Made by a program: the position numbers and the translations under genes. Below, in pieces: positions 42,236 to 50,889 of a DNA stretch of 64,000 nucleotides. The notes under the pieces were generated by a model that saw only the letters and a program-made list of their open reading frames with translations, did no database searches and was not told the origin of the DNA. This DNA comes from Streptomyces sedi (lineage in GTDB: Bacteria; Actinomycetota; Actinomycetes; Streptomycetales; Streptomycetaceae): contig NZ_VDGT01000005.1 in NCBI RefSeq assembly GCF_006335015.1, positions 62,001 through 126,000 on the forward strand, written 5' to 3'. The number at the start of each line of letters is the position of its first letter. Within the stretch, counting starts at the first letter, position 1.

Positions 42236-43150
42236 TCACAGCTCGCGCAGCGCCTCCCACAGGAACCGCTCGGTCTCCTCGGGCGGCAGGGCCTCGACCG
42301 CCAGCCGGTTCATCACGTGCCGGTACTGCTCGGCCTCGCTCGGCTTGTCCGGGTAGGCGCCACCGGTGAGCTGCTCCAGGTAGACCACGTCGGGCAGCTC
42401 CCCGCCCGGCGGGCGCAGCACGGTCACCGGGCCGGCGATCGCCGAGTGCGCGCCGGCGGCGAACGGCACCACCTGGACCGTGACGTGCGGCATCCGCGTC
42501 GCCTCTATCAGATGGGTCAACTGCCCGCGCATCAGCGCCCGGCCGCCCATCGAACGGCGCAGCGCCGCCTCGTCGACGATCACCCAGAGGGTCGGGGGCC
42601 GGTCCCGGTGGAGCACGTGCTGGCGCGCCATCCGCAGCTGGACCTTGCGCTCCCGCCGCTCCGGGGTGTCCGGGTCGAGGCCGATCACCGCGCGGGCGTA
42701 GTCCTCGGTCTGGAGGAGTCCGGGGACGAACTGGAGCTCGTAGCCGCGGATCACGGTCGCGGCCTGCTCCAGGCCCAGGTACATGTGCAGCCAGCTCGGC
42801 ACCACGTCGTGGTAGAAGTTCCACCAGCCCTGGCTGTTGGACTCGCGGACCAGTGCCTGGAGGGTGGCGCGTTCCGCCGTGTCGTACACGCCGTAGAGGG
42901 TGAGCAGGTCGTCCACGTCGCGGTGCTTGAAGCCGATGCGGCCCATCTCCAGACGGCTGATCTTGGAGTGCGAGGCTCTGATCTCACGCCCGGCGTCGGC
43001 GCCGGTGATGCGCTGGGCCTCGCGGAGCGCACGCAGCCGATTGCCCAGAATCATCCGGGGCACAGTTGGCCCGGTCTGGCGAAAATCCAGCGCCATCGGA
43101 GGCGGACTCAGCTCGCTGAGGGTGTCTGCGGAATCCAGCTCCCACTCCAT
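42236..43150 (-). CDS. XRE family regulator with DUF5753 domain
   Basis: A 304-residue protein of the large Streptomyces family in which an N-terminal Cro/CI-type HTH (LRALREAQRITGADAGREI, SHSKISRLEMGRIG) is joined to a DUF5753 domain (LQFVPGLLQTEDYARAVI, VLHRDRPPTLWVIVDEAALRR, HVTVQVVPFAAGAHSAIAGP). These usually sit next to a DUF397 gene; none is here, so this is an orphan member. Target and signal unknown. Confidence 0.88.
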   Translation of the reverse strand: MEWELDSADTLSELSPPPMALDFRQTGPTVPRMILGNRLRALREAQRITGADAGREIRASHSKISRLEMGRIGFKHRDVDDLLTLYGVYDTAERATLQALVRESNSQGWWNFYHDVVPSWLHMYLGLEQAATVIRGYELQFVPGLLQTEDYARAVIGLDPDTPERRERKVQLRMARQHVLHRDRPPTLWVIVDEAALRRSMGGRALMRGQLTHLIEATRMPHVTVQVVPFAAGAHSAIAGPVTVLRPPGGELPDVVYLEQLTGGAYPDKPSEAEQYRHVMNRLAVEALPPEETERFLWEALREL

Positions 43151-43234
43151 GTGTCGCTCCCTGCCTTCGCCGCGAACGCCCCACTGTACTAGGGGAGTCG
43201 GCGATCGGTACTCCCTGGTGAGCGGGTTGTCGGC

Positions 43235-43263
43235 GTGACGGGGCGACCGGCTCCCCCTAACGT
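43235..43263 (+). promoter_or_regulatory. predicted leaderless promoter of acyl-CoA dehydrogenase gene
   Basis: GTGACG (43235-43240), 17-bp spacer and TAACGT (43258-43263), ending 6 bp before the ATG at 43270. No ribosome site precedes the ATG. Confidence 0.45.
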
Positions 43264-43269
43264 GGGTCC

Positions 43270-44922
43270 ATGACGCCCAGCACCCACGCGGTCACCAACC
43301 AGGTCCCGCCGCTCCTCGGCCACGACGTCTTCTCCTCCGACGCCGCACTCGTCGAGGGCTTCGCCCGCCAGGTGACGCCCGAGGTGGCCGAGGAGGCCAC
43401 CGCGGAGCTCCGCGCGCTCGGCCGCTCGGCCGGCTCGGCCGAGGCCGCCGAATGGGGAAGACTGGCCCACGAGAACCCGCCTGTCCTGCGGGTTTTCGAC
43501 GCGGTCGGCCGTCGGGTCGACGAGGTGGAGTTTCATCCGGCGTGGCACGCGCTGCTGGAGCGCGCCGTGGGCGCGGGGCTGACGGACGCGTGGTCGCGCC
43601 CTTCCGGCCAGTTGCGCAGAACGGCCGGATTCATGGTGTGGACCCAGGTCGAGGCGGGGCATGGCTGCCCCGTCTCGATGACCCATGCGGCGGTGCCGAC
43701 GCTGCGCGCCTCGCCGGAACTCGCCGCCGTCTGGGAGCCGTTGCTCACCTCCCGCGGCTACCGCCCGGGGCTGGAGGCGACGGCGGTCGAGAAGGGCGGC
43801 GCGCTCGCCGGGATGGGCATGACGGAGAAGCAGGGCGGCTCCGACGTGCGGGCCAACACGACCCGCGCCGAGCCCGCGGGCGAGCCGGGCCTCTACCGGT
43901 TGACGGGCCACAAGTGGTTCTGTTCGGCGCCGATGTCGGACGCGTTCCTGGTACTGGCCCAGGCGCCTGCCGGGCTGAGCTGCTTTCTGCTGCCCCGCGT
44001 GCTGCCCGACGGCACGCGCAACGCCTTCCGGCTCCAGCGGCTCAAGGACAAGCTGGGCAACCGTTCGAACGCCTCGGCCGAGGTGGAGTTCGACGGTGGG
44101 ACCCTCGCGTGGCTGGTCGGCGAGGAGGGGCGGGGGGTGCCCACCATCATCGAGATGGTCGCGGCGACCAGGATCGACTGCGTCAGCGGCTCGGCCGCGC
44201 TGATGCGGCAGGCGCTGACCCGCGCGATCCACCACACGGCGCACCGTTCGGCGTTCGGCGGTCCGCTGGCCGACAAGCCGCTGATGCGCAACGTGCTGGC
44301 CGACCTGGCGCTGGAGTCGGAGGCGGCCACCGCGCTCGCGCTGCGGCTGGCCTCGGCCGCCGACGCGGCGGCGGCCGGCAGCGCCCACGCCCGCCATCTG
44401 CTGCGGCTGGCGGTGCCCGCGGCCAAGTACTGGGTCACCAAGCGCTGCACCCCGATGGTCGCCGAGGCGCTGGAGTGCCTGGGCGGCAACGGCTATGTCG
44501 AGGACTCCGGGCTCCCCCGGCTGCTGCGCGAGTCGCCGCTCAACTCGCTCTGGGAGGGCTCGGGCAACGTGCAGGCGCTCGACGCGCTGCGCGCGCTCTC
44601 CCAGGAACCGGGCGCGCTCAACGCCTATCTCACCGAGGTCGGCCAGGCGGCCGGCGCCGACCACCGGCTGGACGCCGCGCTCAAGGACCTGCTGACGGAG
44701 CTGTCGGACCTGGAGGGGGTGGAGGTCAGGGCGCGGCGGATCGCGGAACGGCTCGCGCTGGTGTTGCAGGGCGCGCTCCTGGTGCGGTTCGCGCCCCCCG
44801 AGGTGGCGGACGCGTTCTGCGCCTCCCGTCTCGGTGCCGAACGGGGCGGCGCGTTCGGCACGCTGGCGGGCGGCGACCTGGGCGCCGTGGTGGCCAGGGC
44901 CGCCGTGGCGGAGGCCGGCTGA
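43270..44922 (+). CDS. AidB-like acyl-CoA dehydrogenase
   Basis: A 550-residue flavoprotein of the AidB/isovaleryl-CoA dehydrogenase branch: VPPLLGHDVFSSDAAL, GMGMTEKQGGSDVRANTT (FAD/substrate contact), LTGHKWFCSAPMSDAFLVLAQ, HRSAFGGPLADKPLMRNVLADL and ALECLGGNGYVEDSGLPRLLRE. E. coli AidB binds DNA and is induced by alkylation; the present gene lies 3.4 kb from the Ada-AlkA/ogt pair, which may or may not be meaningful. It probably oxidises a branched acyl-CoA. Confidence 0.88.
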   Translation: MTPSTHAVTNQVPPLLGHDVFSSDAALVEGFARQVTPEVAEEATAELRALGRSAGSAEAAEWGRLAHENPPVLRVFDAVGRRVDEVEFHPAWHALLERAVGAGLTDAWSRPSGQLRRTAGFMVWTQVEAGHGCPVSMTHAAVPTLRASPELAAVWEPLLTSRGYRPGLEATAVEKGGALAGMGMTEKQGGSDVRANTTRAEPAGEPGLYRLTGHKWFCSAPMSDAFLVLAQAPAGLSCFLLPRVLPDGTRNAFRLQRLKDKLGNRSNASAEVEFDGGTLAWLVGEEGRGVPTIIEMVAATRIDCVSGSAALMRQALTRAIHHTAHRSAFGGPLADKPLMRNVLADLALESEAATALALRLASAADAAAAGSAHARHLLRLAVPAAKYWVTKRCTPMVAEALECLGGNGYVEDSGLPRLLRESPLNSLWEGSGNVQALDALRALSQEPGALNAYLTEVGQAAGADHRLDAALKDLLTELSDLEGVEVRARRIAERLALVLQGALLVRFAPPEVADAFCASRLGAERGGAFGTLAGGDLGAVVARAAVAEAG

Positions 44923-45046
44923 ACGCCGGCGCCCGCACCGCGCGTCGAAGTCAACTCCGTTGCGTGCGGGGAGGTTTGGAAGGTCTCGGACCGGTAACGC
45001 GCTTGGATGTCAACCTCGCCGAGAGGATCTCTGCGAAAGGGACGTC

Positions 45047-45667
45047 ATGGCAGTCTTGATCATCATCATCCTGAGCGTGGCGGTCCTCGCCGCCGTCGCG
45101 CTGGCGCTGGTCCGGTCCACTTCGGCACCGGGCGGCGCCATGCTGCGGCGGCGTTTCGGCCCCGAGTACGAGCGGGCCGTGGCGCGGCACCAGGGGGACA
45201 CCAAGGCCGCCCACCGGGAGCTGGGCACCCGGCTGCGCCGGCACCGGCGCTTCCGCCCCGCCGCGCTGCCGGCGGGAGCGCACGAGCGGTACCGGTCCCG
45301 GTGGGCCAGGGCGCAGGAGCAGTTCGTCGACTCCCCCGCCGGCGCGATCGCCGAGGCCGACCAGCTGCTCAACCAGCTGATCAGGGAACGCGGCTACCCG
45401 TCCGACGGCTACGGCGAGCAGTTGGCCGCCGTCTCGGTCCACCATCCGCAGCATGTCGACGGCTACCGGCAGGTGCATCTGCTGGCCGGCCGGGAGGATC
45501 CGGGCCGGGACGCCGAAAGGACCGAGGACCTGCGGTCCGCGCTGCTGGCGGCGCGCCGGCTGTTCGACGCGCTGCTGGACGAGCGCCCCGAGGCCGCGGC
45601 GACGACCGGCGCCGACAGCCCGGCCCCGAACGCGGCGACCGGCACCGGCACGGGGAGCGAGTCCTGA
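45047..45667 (+). CDS. membrane-anchored protein, unknown function (paralogue A)
   Basis: A 206-residue protein with one N-terminal transmembrane helix (VLIIIILSVAVLAAVALALV, residues 3-22) and a cytoplasmic or exposed helical body: FGPEYERAVARHQGDTKAAHREL, then RARWARAQEQFVDSPAGAIA-type segment, EADQLLNQLIRERGYPSDGY and a Thr/Gly tail. ADQLLNQLIRERGYP is a block conserved in actinobacteria but I know no function. ATG with GAAAGGGA upstream. It overlaps the next gene (TGATG), whose C-terminal half looks related. Confidence 0.6.
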   Translation: MAVLIIIILSVAVLAAVALALVRSTSAPGGAMLRRRFGPEYERAVARHQGDTKAAHRELGTRLRRHRRFRPAALPAGAHERYRSRWARAQEQFVDSPAGAIAEADQLLNQLIRERGYPSDGYGEQLAAVSVHHPQHVDGYRQVHLLAGREDPGRDAERTEDLRSALLAARRLFDALLDERPEAAATTGADSPAPNAATGTGTGSES

Positions 45668-46257
45668 TGCGGCTGATTTGGAAGGGCGACGACCGCCCCG
45701 GGAAACCGGCGCCCGAGACCGGGAGCGAGACCGCGTCCGCGCCCCCGAGCGGGGCCGGGGACACGCCCGCCCCCGAGAGACCGGAGCGACCCGTGAGCGA
45801 CGAGAACGTGAGCCACGAGAAGCCGCCCGAGGGCTCGGACGCCGGCGAACGGACTTCCGACGGCGAACGGACCTCCGACGACAGGGGGACCTCCGCGACC
45901 GGCATGGGCGGGACCGCGGAACCGCCCGCCGCGCGCGCCGCGTTCGACCCGCTGGCCCCCGAGCCGGAACGGCTGGCCACCGCGCCGATGTTCCCGGCGG
46001 AGGCCGCCGACGCGCTCCGCGCCGAGCTGGGCGAGGCGGTCGCCGGCTTCGTCGACGACCCGGCGAGGTCGGTGGCCCGCGCCGACGCCGCGTTGGAGGA
46101 GGCGGTGGCGCGGCTGACCGAGGAGTTGGCGCACCGGCGCAGGGCGCTGCGCGACGGCTGGCAGTCCGAGGGGGACGCGACGGGCGCGACGACCGAGGAG
46201 CGACGTACCGCGCTGCGCGACTACCGCGACCTGGTGGATCGCCTGCTGCGCTGCTGA
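45667..46257 (+). CDS. protein of unknown function related to preceding gene (paralogue B)
   Basis: A 196-residue protein. The first 110 residues are disordered, rich in Pro, Glu and Ser, and contain an 18-bp DNA repeat giving GERTSD twice. The C-terminal part (FVDDPARSVARADAALEEAV, ARLTEELAHRRRAL, EERRTALRDYRDLVDRLL) parallels FVDSPAGAIAEADQLLNQLI of the neighbour, so the two probably arose by duplication. No membrane segment. ATG overlaps the previous stop (TGATG). Its position just before the cys operon may be chance. Confidence 0.55.
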   Translation: MRLIWKGDDRPGKPAPETGSETASAPPSGAGDTPAPERPERPVSDENVSHEKPPEGSDAGERTSDGERTSDDRGTSATGMGGTAEPPAARAAFDPLAPEPERLATAPMFPAEAADALRAELGEAVAGFVDDPARSVARADAALEEAVARLTEELAHRRRALRDGWQSEGDATGATTEERRTALRDYRDLVDRLLRC

Positions 46258-46381
46258 TCCACCGCCGCACCCCCACCTGCGGCCCCGGGCGTCCCACACC
46301 CCGGGGCTGCGGCCTGCCCCGACACCGCACCGCCGCCCGCACCGCCGTCGCCGCCCACGCGCCCGCATAGCGAGACACCCA

Positions 46382-46398
46382 TGTCCGAATCGCGGACA
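46382..46398. promoter_or_regulatory. TGTCCG-N5-CGGACA dyad upstream of cys leader
   Basis: A perfect 6-bp inverted repeat with 5-nt spacer, 39 bp before the leader peptide start and just above a weak promoter (TGGACG 46403-46408, 17 bp, AACGCT 46426-46431). Candidate operator for the sulfur operon. Confidence 0.4.
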
Positions 46399-46437
46399 AT
46401 GGTGGACGGGCGCGTGGCCGCGTGCAACGCTGCCGTC

Positions 46438-46518
46438 ATGTTGCGAGCGGGAATTGCCTTGGTGAGCCGTCGCCATGTTGATCTCGGTCGGATGTCCAGC
46501 GCCATCTGTTCCCCGTAA
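46438..46518 (+). CDS. cysteine-type leader peptide of cysI operon
   Basis: A 26-residue peptide: MLRAGIALVSRRHVDLGRMS followed by SAICSP and TAA. It matches the actinobacterial putative leader peptide family whose signature is (S)RRHVDLxRxxSAxC, found before sulfur and cysteine genes. The Cys codon (46507-46509) three codons from the stop is where ribosomes would stall when Cys-tRNA is low. It is nearly leaderless. Stalling would change folding of the 160-nt space before cysI. Confidence 0.9.
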   Translation: MLRAGIALVSRRHVDLGRMSSAICSP

Positions 46519-46564
46519 CGAGCGCCCGCGCGCCGCGCCCTGGGCGCCGCCCGGTTCCTCCGCC

Positions 46565-46635
46565 CCGGCACCGCTGTGCCGGCGACCGTTCCCGCCGCCC
46601 TCGACTCTGCCCTGCCCGCCGCGCCGTCGCGGCGG
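46565..46635 (+). promoter_or_regulatory. candidate attenuator hairpins between leader and cysI
   Basis: Two hairpins lie in the untranslated space: 46565-46582 (7-bp stem, 4-nt loop) and 46616-46635 (8-bp stem CCGCCGCG/CGCGGCGG, loop ccgt). The second is GC-rich enough to act as a terminator or to hide the cysI start. I cannot prove mutually exclusive folds by eye. Confidence 0.4.
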
Positions 46636-46680
46636 ACTCCCGGGCGGAGCCTGTCGGCTGCCCACAGAAAGACCGTGACC

Positions 46681-48375
46681 ATGTCGGACTCCGTCCAGAA
46701 GCCCGTCGGGACCTCCCGCCGCAAGGCCGGCCGCCACCGTGGCGAGGGGCAGTGGGCCGCGGGGCACCTCACCCCCCTCAACGCCAACGAGCAGACCAAG
46801 AAGGACGACGACGGTCTCAATGTGCGGACACGCATCGAGACGATCTACTCGCGGCGCGGCTTCGACTCCATCGACGGCGCCGACCTGCGCGGCCGGATGC
46901 GCTGGTGGGGCCTGTACACCCAGCGGCGCCCCGGCATCGACGGCGGCAAGACCGCGATCCTGGAGCCGGAGGAGCTGGACGACGAGTTCTTCATGCTGCG
47001 GGTCCGCATCGACGGCGGGCTGCTCACCACCGAGCAGCTGCGGGTGGTGGGCGAGATATCGCAGGAGTTCGCGCGCGGCACGGCCGACATCACCGACCGG
47101 CAGAACGTGCAGTACCACTGGATCCGCATCGAGGACATGCCGGAGATCTGGCGGCGCCTGGAGGGCGTCGGGCTCTCCACCACCGAGGCCTGCGGCGACA
47201 CCCCCCGGGTGATCGTCGGCTCCCCCGTCGCCGGTATCGCGGCCGACGAGATCATCGACGGCACGCCCGCCATCGAGGCCATCCAGCGCCGGGTGATCGG
47301 CAACAAGGCGTACTCCAACCTCCCCCGCAAGTTCAAGACGGCGATCTCCGGTTCCCCGCTGCTGGACGTGGCCCACGAGATCCAGGACGTCTCCTTCGTC
47401 GGCGTGGTCCACCCCGAGCGCGGCCCCGGCTTCGACCTGTGGGTCGGCGGCGGGCTCTCCACCAACCCGAGGATCGGTGAACGGCTCGGCGCCTGGGTCC
47501 CGTTGGAGGAGGTCGCCGACGTGCACGAGGGTGTCGTGGGCGTCTTCCGCGACTACGGCTACCGGCGGCTGCGCAACCGCGCCCGGCTGAAGTACCTGCT
47601 GGCCGACTGGGGCGCGGAGAAGTTCCGCCGGGTGCTGGAGGACGAGTACCTGCTGCGCCGGCTCGTCGACGGCCCGGCGCCCGAGCAGCCGCCCGGCGAG
47701 TGGCGCGACCACATGGGGGCGCACCCGCAGAAGGACGGGCGGTTCTACGTGGGCTTCGCGCCCCGCGTCGGCCGGGTGGACGGCACCACGCTCACCAAGA
47801 TCGCCGACCTCGCCGAGGCACACGGCTCCGGCCGGGTGCGGACCACCGTCCAGCAGAAGATGCTGATCCTGGACGTGCCCGAGGACCAGGTCGAGCCGCT
47901 GGCCGACGAGTTGGAGACGCTGGGCCTGACCAGCCGGCCCTCCACGTTCCGGCGCGGCACCATGGCGTGCACCGGGATCGAGTTCTGCAAGCTGGCGATC
48001 GTCGAGACCAAGGCCCGCGGCTCCTGGCTGATCGAGGAGCTGGAGCGCAGGCTGCCCGAGTTCGACGAGCCGCTCACCATCAACATCAACGGCTGCCCCA
48101 ACTCCTGCGCCCGCATCCAGGTGGCGGACATCGGTCTCAAGGGGCAGCTGGTGCGGGACGACGACGGCCGGCAGGTCGAGGGCTTCCAGGTGCACCTGGG
48201 CGGTTCACTCGGCCTCGACCCGTCGTTCGGCCGCAAGGTCAGGGGGCTGAAGGTCACCGCCGCCGGGCTCGCCGACTACGTCGAGCGGGTGGTGCGGGCC
48301 TACTCAGCGCAGCGGGAGCCCGGCGAGCGCTTCGCCCAGTGGGTGGCCCGCGCGGACGAGGGGGACCTGAAGTGA
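46681..48375 (+). CDS. cysI: assimilatory sulfite reductase (ferredoxin), siroheme type
   Basis: A 564-residue nitrite/sulfite reductase. Siroheme-4Fe4S ligands are Cys 430 and 436 (ACTGIEFC) and Cys 472 and 476 (NGCPNSC). ITDRQNVQYHWIRIEDMPEI and the two ferredoxin-like halves are typical. It reduces sulfite to sulfide with six electrons from ferredoxin in the cytoplasm. First enzyme gene of the operon; the order and genes match the Streptomyces sulfate assimilation cluster. A sirohydrochlorin chelatase at the end of the operon supplies its cofactor. Confidence 0.95.
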   Translation: MSDSVQKPVGTSRRKAGRHRGEGQWAAGHLTPLNANEQTKKDDDGLNVRTRIETIYSRRGFDSIDGADLRGRMRWWGLYTQRRPGIDGGKTAILEPEELDDEFFMLRVRIDGGLLTTEQLRVVGEISQEFARGTADITDRQNVQYHWIRIEDMPEIWRRLEGVGLSTTEACGDTPRVIVGSPVAGIAADEIIDGTPAIEAIQRRVIGNKAYSNLPRKFKTAISGSPLLDVAHEIQDVSFVGVVHPERGPGFDLWVGGGLSTNPRIGERLGAWVPLEEVADVHEGVVGVFRDYGYRRLRNRARLKYLLADWGAEKFRRVLEDEYLLRRLVDGPAPEQPPGEWRDHMGAHPQKDGRFYVGFAPRVGRVDGTTLTKIADLAEAHGSGRVRTTVQQKMLILDVPEDQVEPLADELETLGLTSRPSTFRRGTMACTGIEFCKLAIVETKARGSWLIEELERRLPEFDEPLTININGCPNSCARIQVADIGLKGQLVRDDDGRQVEGFQVHLGGSLGLDPSFGRKVRGLKVTAAGLADYVERVVRAYSAQREPGERFAQWVARADEGDLK

Positions 48376-48560
48376 GCGAACGCGCCGCCCCGTTCTACTG
48401 CCCCTACTGCGCCGAGGAGGACCTGCGCCCCAGCGAGGCGGGCCCCGGGTCCTGGGAATGCGCCGCCTGCAACCGGGCGTTCCGGCTGTCGTTCCTCGGC
48501 CTGCTGGCCGGCGGGGTGGCCGCGACGTCCCCCGACGGCGGCGCGGCCGACGGTGGTTGA
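48372..48560 (+). CDS. small zinc-ribbon protein between cysI and cysH
   Basis: A 62-residue protein with two Cys pairs (FYCPYCAEEDL and WECAACNRAF), a classic zinc ribbon, then LSFLGLLAGG and a Gly-rich tail. The GTG overlaps the cysI stop (GTGA), so the two are co-translated. A gene of this kind sits at the same place in other Streptomyces. It might be a metal or electron-transfer partner of CysI, but nothing proves it. Confidence 0.75.
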   Translation: MSERAAPFYCPYCAEEDLRPSEAGPGSWECAACNRAFRLSFLGLLAGGVAATSPDGGAADGG

Positions 48561-48570
48561 GGAGGCCGCG

Positions 48571-49284
48571 ATGGATACCGGAACGACAGGACGAGCGCGT
48601 GCGGAGGAGCTGCGCGCGCTGGCGGAGCACGCCGGGCGCGAGCTGGAGGAGGCCGACGCGCTCACCGTGCTGCGCTGGGCCGCCGACACCTTCGGCGACC
48701 GGTTCTGCGTGACCTCGTCGATGGAGGACGCGGTCGTCGCGCATCTCGCCTCCCGCGCCAGGCCGGGTGTGGACGTGGTCTTCCTCGACACCGGCTACCA
48801 CTTCACCGAGACCATCGGCACCCGCGACGCGGTGGCCGCCTCGATGAACGTCAACGTGCTGACGCTCACGCCCGAGCGGACCGTCGCCGAGCAGGACGCC
48901 GAGTTCGGCCCGCACCTGTACGCGCGCGACCCGGACCGCTGCTGCGCGCTGCGGAAGGTCGCGGTCCTGGAGCGCGGCCTGGCCGGCTACGAGGCGTGGG
49001 CCACCGGGCTGCGCCGCGACGAGTCGCCGACCCGGGCCCACACGCCGGTCGTCGGCTGGGACGAGCGCCGGGGCAAGGTCAAGGTCGCGCCGATCGCCCG
49101 CTGGACCCAGGAGGACGTGGAACGTTACGTCGCCGAGCACGGCGTGCTGACCAACCCGCTGCTCCAGGACGGCTACGCCTCGGTCGGCTGCGAGCCCTGC
49201 ACCCGCCGCGTCGTCGAGGGCGAGGACGCGCGGGCCGGCCGCTGGTCGGGGCTCGGCAAGACCGAGTGCGGGCTGCACGGCTGA
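48571..49284 (+). CDS. cysH: APS/PAPS reductase, 4Fe-4S type
   Basis: A 237-residue PP-loop-family reductase that converts adenylyl sulfate (APS) to sulfite using thioredoxin. CVTSSMEDAVVAH is the nucleotide loop and DTGYHFTET follows. The paired Cys in DRCCALRKV and in GCEPCTRR are the 4Fe-4S ligands of the bacterial assimilatory APS type, and the C-terminal GKTECGLHG holds the catalytic Cys. ATG at 48571 has GAGGAGG upstream; a GTG at 48553 is less likely. Confidence 0.94.
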   Translation: MDTGTTGRARAEELRALAEHAGRELEEADALTVLRWAADTFGDRFCVTSSMEDAVVAHLASRARPGVDVVFLDTGYHFTETIGTRDAVAASMNVNVLTLTPERTVAEQDAEFGPHLYARDPDRCCALRKVAVLERGLAGYEAWATGLRRDESPTRAHTPVVGWDERRGKVKVAPIARWTQEDVERYVAEHGVLTNPLLQDGYASVGCEPCTRRVVEGEDARAGRWSGLGKTECGLHG

Positions 49285-49330
49285 TGGGCGAGACGACACC
49301 GACGGGCAACGGGAGACGAGGAGTACGGAG

Positions 49331-49876
49331 ATGAGCGGGACCGACCTGGGCGCCACCGTCTGGCTCACCGGCCTGCCCAGCGCCGGCAAGACCACCCTCG
49401 CGCGGGCGCTGGCCGAGCGGCTGACCGCCGAGGGCCACCGCGTCGAGGTGCTCGACGGCGACGAGATCCGCGCGTTCCTCTCCGCCGGCCTCGGCTTCTC
49501 CCGCGAGGACCGGCACACCAACGTGCGGCGGATCGGCTTCGTCGCCGAACTCCTCGCCTCGCACGGCGTGAAGGCCCTGGTCCCCGCGATCGCGCCGTAC
49601 GCCGACAGCAGGGAGGCCGTCCGCAAGCACCACGAGGCCGCCGGCACCCGCTATCTGGAGGTGCATGTCGCCACCCCGGTCGAGGTCTGCTCCGCACGGG
49701 ACGTCAAGGGCCTGTACGCCAAGCAGGCCAGCGGCGAACTGACCGGGCTGACCGGCGTCGACGACCCCTACGAGGCCCCCGTCGACCCCGAGCTGCGGAT
49801 CGAGACCCACGAGCGGCCGGTCGCCGACTCGGCCGCCGCGCTCCACGCGCTGCTGACCGCGCGGGGGCTGGCGTGA
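49331..49876 (+). CDS. cysC: adenylyl-sulfate kinase
   Basis: A 181-residue kinase that phosphorylates APS to PAPS. Walker A is GLPSAGKTT (residues 14-22), with DGDEIRAFLSAGLGFSREDR, the APS-binding NVRRIGFVAELL and KGLYAKQASGELTGLTGVDDPYE, shown in parts. CysH here is of the APS type, so CysC may feed PAPS to sulfation rather than to sulfite. ATG with GGAG 3-6 nt before. Confidence 0.94.
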   Translation: MSGTDLGATVWLTGLPSAGKTTLARALAERLTAEGHRVEVLDGDEIRAFLSAGLGFSREDRHTNVRRIGFVAELLASHGVKALVPAIAPYADSREAVRKHHEAAGTRYLEVHVATPVEVCSARDVKGLYAKQASGELTGLTGVDDPYEAPVDPELRIETHERPVADSAAALHALLTARGLA

Positions 49877-49953
49877 GCGGCACGGCGCGGAGCACGGAGC
49901 GCGCGGCCCCGGGTGGCGCGAGAGACCGAACCGGCGAACGAGAGGAACCCCCC

Positions 49954-50889
49954 ATGACGGCGGCAGTCCCGGTCACCGAAGGAACCGGCGGGCCCTTCGC
50001 CCTCTCCCACCTGGACGTGCTGGAGTCGGAGGCGGTCCACATCTTCCGCGAGGTCGCCGGGGAGTTCGAGCGTCCGGTGATCCTCTTCTCCGGTGGCAAG
50101 GACTCGATCGTCATGCTGCACCTGGCGCTCAAGGCGTTCGCGCCGGCGCCGCCGCCGTTCTCCCTGCTGCACGTCGACACCGGGCACAACTTCCCCGAGG
50201 TCCTCGCCTACCGCGACCGGGTGGTGGCGCGGCACGGGCTGCGGCTGACCGTGGCGCTGGTGCAGGACCTCATCGACAGCGGCGAGTTGCGCGAACGCCC
50301 CGACGGCACCCGCAACCCGCTCCAGACCGTTCCGCTGCTGCGGGCCATCGAGGGCAACCGCTTCGACGCGGTCTTCGGCGGCGGCCGGCGCGACGAGGAG
50401 AAGGCCAGGGCCAAGGAGCGGGTGTTCTCGCTGCGCGACGAGTTCGGCGGCTGGGACCCGCGCCGGCAGCGGCCCGAGCTGTGGCAGCTGTACAACGGGC
50501 GGCACGCGCCCGGCGAGCACGTGCGGGTCTTCCCGCTCTCCAACTGGACCGAGCTGGACGTCTGGCAGTACATCGCCAGGGAGAAGATCGAGATCCCGGA
50601 GATCTACTTCGCCCACCGGCGCGACGTCTTCCGCCGCGACGGGATGTGGCTGGCCCCGGGCGACTGGGGCGGCCCGAAGGACGGCGAGCCGGTGGCCTCC
50701 CGCCGGGTGCGGTACCGCACCGTCGGCGACATGTCCTGCACCGGCGCGGTGGAGTCGGAGGCGGAGACCGTCGAGCAGATCATCGTCGAGATCGCCGCCT
50801 CCCGGCTCACCGAGCGGGGCGCGACCCGGGCCGACGACAAGCTGTCGGAGGCCGCCATGGAGGACCGCAAGCGCGAGGGGTACTTCTGA
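49954..50889 (+). CDS. cysD: sulfate adenylyltransferase subunit 2
   Basis: A 311-residue ATP sulfurylase catalytic subunit. The PP-loop is ILFSGGKDSIVML, with HVDTGHNFPEVL, FGGGRRDEEKARAKERVFS and NWTELDVWQYI. It makes APS from ATP and sulfate with CysN. ATG at 49954 follows GAGAGGAA; a GTG at 49873 overlapping cysC would add 27 unlikely residues. It overlaps cysN (TGATG). Confidence 0.95.
   Translation: MTAAVPVTEGTGGPFALSHLDVLESEAVHIFREVAGEFERPVILFSGGKDSIVMLHLALKAFAPAPPPFSLLHVDTGHNFPEVLAYRDRVVARHGLRLTVALVQDLIDSGELRERPDGTRNPLQTVPLLRAIEGNRFDAVFGGGRRDEEKARAKERVFSLRDEFGGWDPRRQRPELWQLYNGRHAPGEHVRVFPLSNWTELDVWQYIAREKIEIPEIYFAHRRDVFRRDGMWLAPGDWGGPKDGEPVASRRVRYRTVGDMSCTGAVESEAETVEQIIVEIAASRLTERGATRADDKLSEAAMEDRKREGYF

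Noticed and set aside
43270..44922. AidB-like gene considered part of an alkylation-repair operon with ogt/alkA
   Set aside because: It is on the opposite strand, 3.4 kb away with four unrelated genes between, and has its own promoter.
49284..49334. 16-residue ORF starting TGATG after cysH and ending in ATGA at cysC
   Set aside because: Overlaps fit coupling, but the product is too short and featureless; more likely just spacer containing the cysC ribosome site.
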